A DNA stretch of 5,961 nt from JAITWT01 sp964439605. Lineage in GTDB: Bacteria; Pseudomonadota; Gammaproteobacteria; Burkholderiales; Burkholderiaceae_C. The notes under the pieces were generated by a model. It was not told the DNA's origin, did no database searches, and was given only the letters and a program-made list of their open reading frames with translations. Below, one piece after another: positions 1-3,271 of this stretch (its first letter is position 1; each line of letters begins with the position of its first letter). The stretch spans positions 1 to 5,961 of the forward strand of contig CAYTPC010000105.1 of NCBI GenBank assembly GCA_964439605.1. The letters are read 5' to 3'. Made by a program: the position numbers and the translations under genes.

Positions 1-58
1 ACAGCAGGTGGATCAGCTCACCGTTTTTGTTGAGCTGGGGATTGTGTCGCGCCAGCAT
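1..58 (-). CDS. pyrB: Aspartate carbamoyltransferase, N-terminal fragment (cut by window edge)
   Basis: Only the first 19 codons are present, reading MLARHNPQLNKNGELIHLL; the gene runs off the left edge. The NPQLNKNGELIHLL stretch matches the N-terminus typical of betaproteobacterial PyrB as I know it. PyrB catalyses carbamoyl phosphate plus aspartate to N-carbamoyl-aspartate, the committed step of pyrimidine synthesis in the cytoplasm. The catalytic motifs lie outside the window, so the call rests on the N-terminus and on context. The ATG directly follows the pyrR stop codon (TGAATG). A full AGGAGG Shine-Dalgarno sequence lies 5 bases upstream, inside the last codons of pyrR, which supports this start. 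It is almost certainly co-transcribed with pyrR. Confidence 0.82.
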   Translation of the reverse strand, partial: MLARHNPQLNKNGELIHLL

Positions 59-562
59 TCAAGCCTCCTCGATCTGCAATGAGAAGCGCCCGGACGGATC
101 GTGCGCGAGCGCGAGCGAGCGGCTCGCCGGCAGATCGGCACGCGCCGCCGTGAAATCGGCCGCCACGGGCAATTCACGCCCGCCGCGGTCAACCAGAACC
201 GCGAGCCGCACGCAGGCCGGACGGCCGAAGTCAAACAGCTCGTTGAGCACCGCGCGGATCGTGCGGCCGGTGTAAAGAACGTCGTCCAGCAGCAGGATGT
301 CGGCGCCGTTCACGTCGAAAGGCAGCGCGGTCTGCACGCTGGCCGCCAAGCCGCGCCGCGCGAAATCATCGCGGTGCATGACCGAAGAAATCACGCCGTA
401 TCCGCCTTCGAGCGCGAGATCCTCATACAGCCGCTCGGCCAGCCAGACGCCGCCGGAGGCGATGCCCACCAGCCGCGTGTCCGGGCGCATCAGTGATTTC
501 ACGCCGCGCAGCAGATCGGCATAGAGCGCCTCGGCGTCGGGGATGGGGTGGGTTGCGCTCAT
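59..562 (-). CDS. pyrR: Bifunctional pyr operon regulator / uracil phosphoribosyltransferase PyrR
   Basis: 167 residues, the usual PyrR length is about 170-180. PyrR is a type I phosphoribosyltransferase fold protein that converts uracil plus PRPP to UMP; in Gram-positive bacteria it also binds pyr mRNA to control attenuation. The PRPP-binding loop ILLLDDVLYTGRT is at residues 89-101, the GIASGGVWLAERL segment at 33-45 and the LVDRGGRELPV segment at 123-133. All three are characteristic of PyrR rather than Upp. The start at 562 is chosen because GAGGAG lies 3 bases upstream and the ATG overlaps the ruvX stop as ATGA. An upstream in-frame GTG at 595 would add 11 residues within ruvX coding and is less likely. 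The stop abuts pyrB directly. Whether it regulates RNA in this organism cannot be read from the sequence; PRTase activity is the safer inference. Confidence 0.93.
   Translation of the reverse strand: MSATHPIPDAEALYADLLRGVKSLMRPDTRLVGIASGGVWLAERLYEDLALEGGYGVISSVMHRDDFARRGLAASVQTALPFDVNGADILLLDDVLYTGRTIRAVLNELFDFGRPACVRLAVLVDRGGRELPVAADFTAARADLPASRSLALAHDPSGRFSLQIEEA
64..69 (-). promoter_or_regulatory. Shine-Dalgarno of pyrB inside the pyrR 3' end
   Basis: The minus strand reads AGGAGG, a complete anti-16S match, with a 5-base spacer to the pyrB ATG at 58. It overlaps the codons for the last residues of PyrR (IEEA), so pyrB translation can be both independent and coupled to termination of pyrR. 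Confidence 0.8.
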
Positions 563-993
563 AGGCTCCTCAGGAACTGCTCCAGAATGATGCACGCTGC
601 GGCGGCGTCGGCATCGCGCGCGCCGCCGGCCAGCGCCTCGGTCGTGCTGTAGCGCTCGTCCACCTCATAGACCGGCAGGCGAAAGCGCCCTTCGAGCTGG
701 CGCGCAAAACGCCGTGCCGCGCGCGTGTTTTCGTGCGCGGCGCCGTCGGGGTGAAAGGGCACGCCGACCACGAGCGCATCGGGCTGCCATTCGCGGATGC
801 GCGCGGCAACCTCGGCCCAGCGCGCGTCACCCTCGGCGCGAATCGTGCCCTGCGGCGTTGCCGCGCCAAGCAGCCGGTTGCCGCTGGCCACGCCCGTGCG
901 CTTGCGGCCGTAGTCGAAGGCCAGGAAACTTTGCAAATGCGGCTCGACGGCGGTGGGAATCCGGGCGGGCGGTGCGGCAGCCGCCGGGCTCAT
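559..993 (-). CDS. ruvX: RuvX/YqgF family RNase H-like nuclease (putative Holliday junction resolvase / pre-16S rRNA nuclease)
   Basis: 144 residues. The family has a RNase H-like fold. It was named as a putative Holliday junction resolvase, and E. coli YqgF is implicated in 16S rRNA 5'-end maturation. Visible motifs are FLAFDYGRKRTGVASGN (23-39, with acidic D27), ALVVGVPFHPDG (73-84), VDERYST (111-117) and DADAAAACIILEQFL (127-141). D27, the DE of DERYST and D129 are the expected acidic metal ligands, so the active site looks intact. The loop between DERYST and DADAAA is about 10 residues shorter than in E. coli YqgF, which I believe is usual in betaproteobacteria. About 20 poorly conserved Ala/Pro-rich residues precede the first strand. 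The start at 993 is favoured because it forms an ATGA overlap with the yqgE stop; the frame is open further upstream to 1116, but only inside yqgE. Its Shine-Dalgarno is weak (AGGG), consistent with translational coupling. The stop overlaps the pyrR start by four bases. Confidence 0.93.
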   Translation of the reverse strand: MSPAAAAPPARIPTAVEPHLQSFLAFDYGRKRTGVASGNRLLGAATPQGTIRAEGDARWAEVAARIREWQPDALVVGVPFHPDGAAHENTRAARRFARQLEGRFRLPVYEVDERYSTTEALAGGARDADAAAACIILEQFLRSL

Positions 994-1589
994 GCGTGCC
1001 CTGCCTGCGGCGAGAGCGTCCACGCCTGCAGCCCCAGCAACGACAGCGCACGCTCGTAGCGCAGCTCGACCGGCGTATCGAAAATCACGGCCGGATCGGC
1101 ATTGACGGTGAGCCACGAGTTTTCGGCCAGTTCCGATTCGAGCTGCCCTTCGCCCCAGGCCGAATAGCCCAGCGAAACGAGCACCTTGCGCGGGCCCGCG
1201 CCGGTGGCCATGGCTTCGAGTACGTCTTTGGAAGTGGTCACTTCCAGGCCGCCCGGAATCGTCATGGTCGAGGCATAAACCGCCTCGCCCTCTGCCGGCG
1301 CCTGGGCGACCATCGGCTCGTGCAGCACGAAGCCGCGCTCGGTCTGCACCGGGCCGCCATGAAATACCGGGATGCCAGCCAGATCGACGCGCGCGGAGGG
1401 CAATTCAATTCTTTCGAACAGAATTTTCAGATCGATATCGCTCGGTTTGTTGATCACCAGCCCGAGCGCGCCCCGTTCACTGTGCTCGCACAGGTAAATC
1501 ACGCTGCGGGCGAAAATTTGATCTCGCATGCCCGGCATCGCAATCAAAAAATGATGCGTCAGGTTGATGCGTGCAGAATCAAGTGGCAT
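990..1589 (-). CDS. yqgE: YqgE/AlgH family protein (UPF0301)
   Basis: 199 residues, a normal length for the AlgH/UPF0301 family (about 185-200). The family is widely conserved; it was named for an alginate-regulation phenotype in Pseudomonas, but its biochemical role is unknown and the protein is predicted cytosolic. Recognisable conserved segments are INLTHHFLIAMPGM (8-21), YLCEHSERGALGLVINKP (32-49), GGPVQTERGFVLH (78-90) and TTSKDVLEA, followed by a GYSAWGEGQLE segment. The ATG at 1589 is chosen because family members usually begin within about ten residues of the INLT motif. An in-frame TTG at 1616 would add nine residues (STASKIGG and the first Met) and has a loose GGGGA upstream, so the start is not certain. 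It is the first gene of the yqgE-ruvX-pyrR-pyrB run and overlaps ruvX by ATGA. The yqgE-ruvX pairing is itself a common proteobacterial arrangement. Confidence 0.93.
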   Translation of the reverse strand: MPLDSARINLTHHFLIAMPGMRDQIFARSVIYLCEHSERGALGLVINKPSDIDLKILFERIELPSARVDLAGIPVFHGGPVQTERGFVLHEPMVAQAPAEGEAVYASTMTIPGGLEVTTSKDVLEAMATGAGPRKVLVSLGYSAWGEGQLESELAENSWLTVNADPAVIFDTPVELRYERALSLLGLQAWTLSPQAGHA

Positions 1590-1594
1590 GCCAC
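1583..1594. promoter_or_regulatory. 12-bp perfect palindrome holding the facing starts of yqgE and phrB
   Basis: GTGGCATGCCAC is its own reverse complement. Its central CATG supplies the ATG of yqgE on the minus strand (1589-1587) and an in-frame ATG of phrB on the plus strand (1588-1590). If both are real starts, the two genes overlap by two bases head to head, each promoter must lie inside the other gene, and both proteins begin Met-Pro. That the sequence is palindromic is directly seen; a role as operator is only a possibility. Confidence 0.4.
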
Positions 1595-3081
1595 CGATTT
1601 TACTGGCCGTCGACAAAATCTATCCCCGGAGCCTGATGTGGTTCCGGCACGACTTGCGCGTGAAGGACAACGCGGCGCTGTTTCGCGCCCTGCGCCAGTG
1701 CCGGCAGGTTTTTTGCGTCTTCGTATTCGAGCGCGCCGCCTGCGCCGGACCGCCGCGCGCCGACCGGCGCGTGGAGTTCCAGCGCGAATCCCTGGTTGAA
1801 CTCGATGTTCATCTGCGCACGCTCGGCGGCGGCCTGATCGTGCGGCACGCGGCGGCGCAGGAAGAAATCCCCGCACTGGCCCGCCAGCTCGGCGTGCAGG
1901 CGGTCTACGCCAACCGCGTGGGCGACCCGCTCTCGCACGCCGCCGACACGCGCCTGTTCGGCGCGCTGGCCGCCGCCGGCGTCATGCTGCACACCAGCAA
2001 GGACCGGGTCATTTTCGAGCACGACGAAGTGCTCTCGCGCAGCGGCGCGGCGCTCACCGCGTTCGGCCCCTACCGGCGCGCGTGGCTGGACAAGCTCAAC
2101 GATTTCTACCTGAAGCCCTACCCGAGCGCGCGCTACGCCGATGCGCTCGCCATGCCGCCGCCCGAACTGGCGCATCCGGTGCCGGCGCTGGAGGAACTGG
2201 GCTTCGAGCGCAGCAACCTGTCAACGCTCAACCTGCCGCCCGGGGCGCGCGGCGGCGCGGCGATGTTCGAGGAATTCTTCTCTCGCATCGACCACTACGC
2301 CCAGGCGCGCCACTTCCCCTCGGTGCGCGGGCCGAGCTACCTGAGCGCCCACCTGCGCCTGGGCACTGTCTCGGTGCGCCAGCTTGCAGGCGCCGCGCGC
2401 CGGTTGGCGCTCCAGGGCCACGTCGGCGCGAATGTCTGGCTGGGGGAATTGATCCGGCGCGAGTTTTTTTTCCAGATATTCATACGCCATCCGCAATTGG
2501 CCCAGGGAAAAAGCTTTCAGCCTGCATACGACCACATCATCTGGCACCACGGAAAACATGCCGACACGCTCTTTGCCGCCTGGTGCGAGGGCCGCACCGG
2601 CTATCCGCTGGTGGACGCGGCCATGGCGCAGATCAACAGCAGCGGCTATATGCACAACCGGCTGCGCATGGTTGCCGCCAGTTTTCTGTGCAAAACCCTG
2701 GGGCTGGACTGGCGGCGCGGCGAAGCCTACTTTGCGCGGCACCTCACCGATTACGAACCCGCGTCGAATAACGGTAACTGGCAATGGATCAGTTCCAGCG
2801 GCTGCGACGCCCAGCCTTATGTGCGCATTCTCAATCCGGTGATGCAAAGCCAGCGTTTCGACCCGGAAGGCAAATTCATCCGCCGCTACCTGCCGCAACT
2901 GGCGAAACTGCCGAACAGCGCGATCCACGCGCCGTGGACCGCGACCCCGCAGGAACTGGAATCAGCCGGCGTGCGCCTGGGCGGCAACTACCCGGCCCCC
3001 ATCGTCGACCATGCGCAGGCACGCGAGCGCACGCTGGCGCGCTACGCCGTCTGTCATCCGCGGCGCACCACGCTGCGTTGA
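1588..3081 (+). CDS. phrB: Class I deoxyribodipyrimidine photolyase (cryptochrome/photolyase family)
   Basis: 497 residues from this start (E. coli PhrB is 472). It uses FADH- and near-UV/blue light to split cyclobutane pyrimidine dimers. An N-terminal antenna Rossmann domain (LMWFRHDLRVKDN, residues 16-28) leads to the helical FAD domain: PSYLSAHLRLGTVS (249-262), ELIRREFFF (287-295), GRTGYPLVDAAM (335-346), GYMHNRLRM (353-361), DWRRGE (374-379) and NNGNWQW (394-400). By ungapped comparison with E. coli, W319, W375 and W398 match the electron-transfer Trps 306, 359 and 382; E287, N357, M361 and W400 match E274, N341, M345 and W384. Odd point: the position of substrate-binding Trp277 is Arg (R290, codon CGG at 2455-2457). 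Three extra residues lie between W319 and the GRTGYP motif. Start choice: 1588 keeps the first beta strand but has a weak Shine-Dalgarno; ATG 1636 has GGAG four bases upstream but would begin at MWFR; ATG 1567 is also in frame. It is divergent from yqgE and convergent with the kinase gene. Confidence 0.92.
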   Translation: MPPILLAVDKIYPRSLMWFRHDLRVKDNAALFRALRQCRQVFCVFVFERAACAGPPRADRRVEFQRESLVELDVHLRTLGGGLIVRHAAAQEEIPALARQLGVQAVYANRVGDPLSHAADTRLFGALAAAGVMLHTSKDRVIFEHDEVLSRSGAALTAFGPYRRAWLDKLNDFYLKPYPSARYADALAMPPPELAHPVPALEELGFERSNLSTLNLPPGARGGAAMFEEFFSRIDHYAQARHFPSVRGPSYLSAHLRLGTVSVRQLAGAARRLALQGHVGANVWLGELIRREFFFQIFIRHPQLAQGKSFQPAYDHIIWHHGKHADTLFAAWCEGRTGYPLVDAAMAQINSSGYMHNRLRMVAASFLCKTLGLDWRRGEAYFARHLTDYEPASNNGNWQWISSSGCDAQPYVRILNPVMQSQRFDPEGKFIRRYLPQLAKLPNSAIHAPWTATPQELESAGVRLGGNYPAPIVDHAQARERTLARYAVCHPRRTTLR

Positions 3082-3099
3082 TCCTGGAACGACGCAGCG
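3071..3099 (+). terminator. Stem-loop spanning the phrB stop codon
   Basis: CGCTGCGT (3071-3078) and ACGCAGCG (3092-3099) form a perfect 8-bp stem with a 13-base loop containing the phrB TGA (3079-3081). No T-run follows on the plus strand, so it is not a textbook intrinsic terminator. It could protect or pause the phrB transcript end, or be chance, since one arm is coding sequence. Confidence 0.3.
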
Positions 3100-3147
3100 G
3101 CGAAATGCTTTCGAAAATAAGTCCGCCGCTTGCAGGCGAAGCACAAA

Positions 3148-3195
3148 AAAACGGCAAAACCAGCGCTGAATAGCTGAAAAAATAAATGCCGTTTT
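3148..3195 (+). terminator. Candidate terminator of phrB: A-run / stem / T-run inverted repeat
   Basis: AAAACGGCA (3148-3156) pairs perfectly with TGCCGTTTT (3187-3195). The left arm is preceded by further A residues and the right arm ends in TTTT, the layout of a weak intrinsic terminator. The 30-base loop is long, but it can fold further through CAGC (3161-3164) with GCTG (3173-3176). It lies about 65 bp after the phrB stop. The symmetry would also work on the opposite strand. Confidence 0.35.
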
Positions 3196-3233
3196 GATGC
3201 TCATGAACTCAAGGAAGCTCTGAATAACCAAGA

Positions 3234-3264
3234 TTTTCCATTTGATCCAGCATCAAATGGAAAA
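3234..3264 (-). terminator. Perfect 13-bp-arm stem-loop after the hybrid kinase gene
   Basis: TTTTCCATTTGAT (3234-3246) and ATCAAATGGAAAA (3252-3264) are exact reverse complements around a 5-base loop. It begins only 7 bases beyond the kinase stop codon, so it is probably the 3'-end structure of that transcript. The stem is AT-rich, and no long U-tract follows on the minus strand beyond TCTT, so it may act as a 3' stabiliser or a two-way barrier rather than a strong intrinsic terminator. Confidence 0.5.
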
Positions 3265-3271
3265 CCCCGGT

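Larger units (their letters stand above)
3082..3271. other. Convergent intergenic region, AT-richer than its flanks
   Basis: About 190 bp between the phrB stop and the stop of the kinase gene. I see no convincing coding sequence; the only short plus-strand frames, such as one starting at the ATG near 3198, run under ten codons. It holds A-runs (3145-3151, 3177-3182) and the inverted repeats listed separately. As both flanking genes point inward, no promoter is required here. Confidence 0.7.

Noticed and set aside
101..125. GCGCGAGCGCGAGCGAGCGG-like short repeats near 104-123
   Set aside because: They encode the Arg/Ser/Ala/Leu residues of the PyrR C-terminal region in a GC-rich codon pattern and do not form a sustained tandem array.
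1518..1602. Possible sigma-70 boxes: TTGATC at 1518 for phrB and minus-strand TAAAAT at 1602-1597 for yqgE
   Set aside because: Neither has an acceptable partner hexamer at 16-18 bp, and the TAAAAT would place transcription at the ATG itself; too weak to annotate as promoters.
714..1799. Plus-strand open frame of 361 codons across ruvX, yqgE and the 5' end of phrB
   Set aside because: It runs antisense to ruvX and yqgE, both with clear family motifs, and then out of frame through phrB; the product is Arg/Ala-rich and unlike any family I know.
2464..2471. T8 homopolymer in phrB as a phase-variation or frameshift site
   Set aside because: The frame is intact through it (Glu-Phe-Phe-Phe-Gln) and matches the aromatic-rich family segment, and there is no sign of a shifted copy; a single T8 run is not enough.
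3211..3230. AAGGAAGCTCTGAATAACC resembles the terminal repeat of some insertion sequences
   Set aside because: Only a loose memory-based resemblance; there is no partner repeat, no transposase remnant and no target duplication in the window, so a solo IS end cannot be supported.
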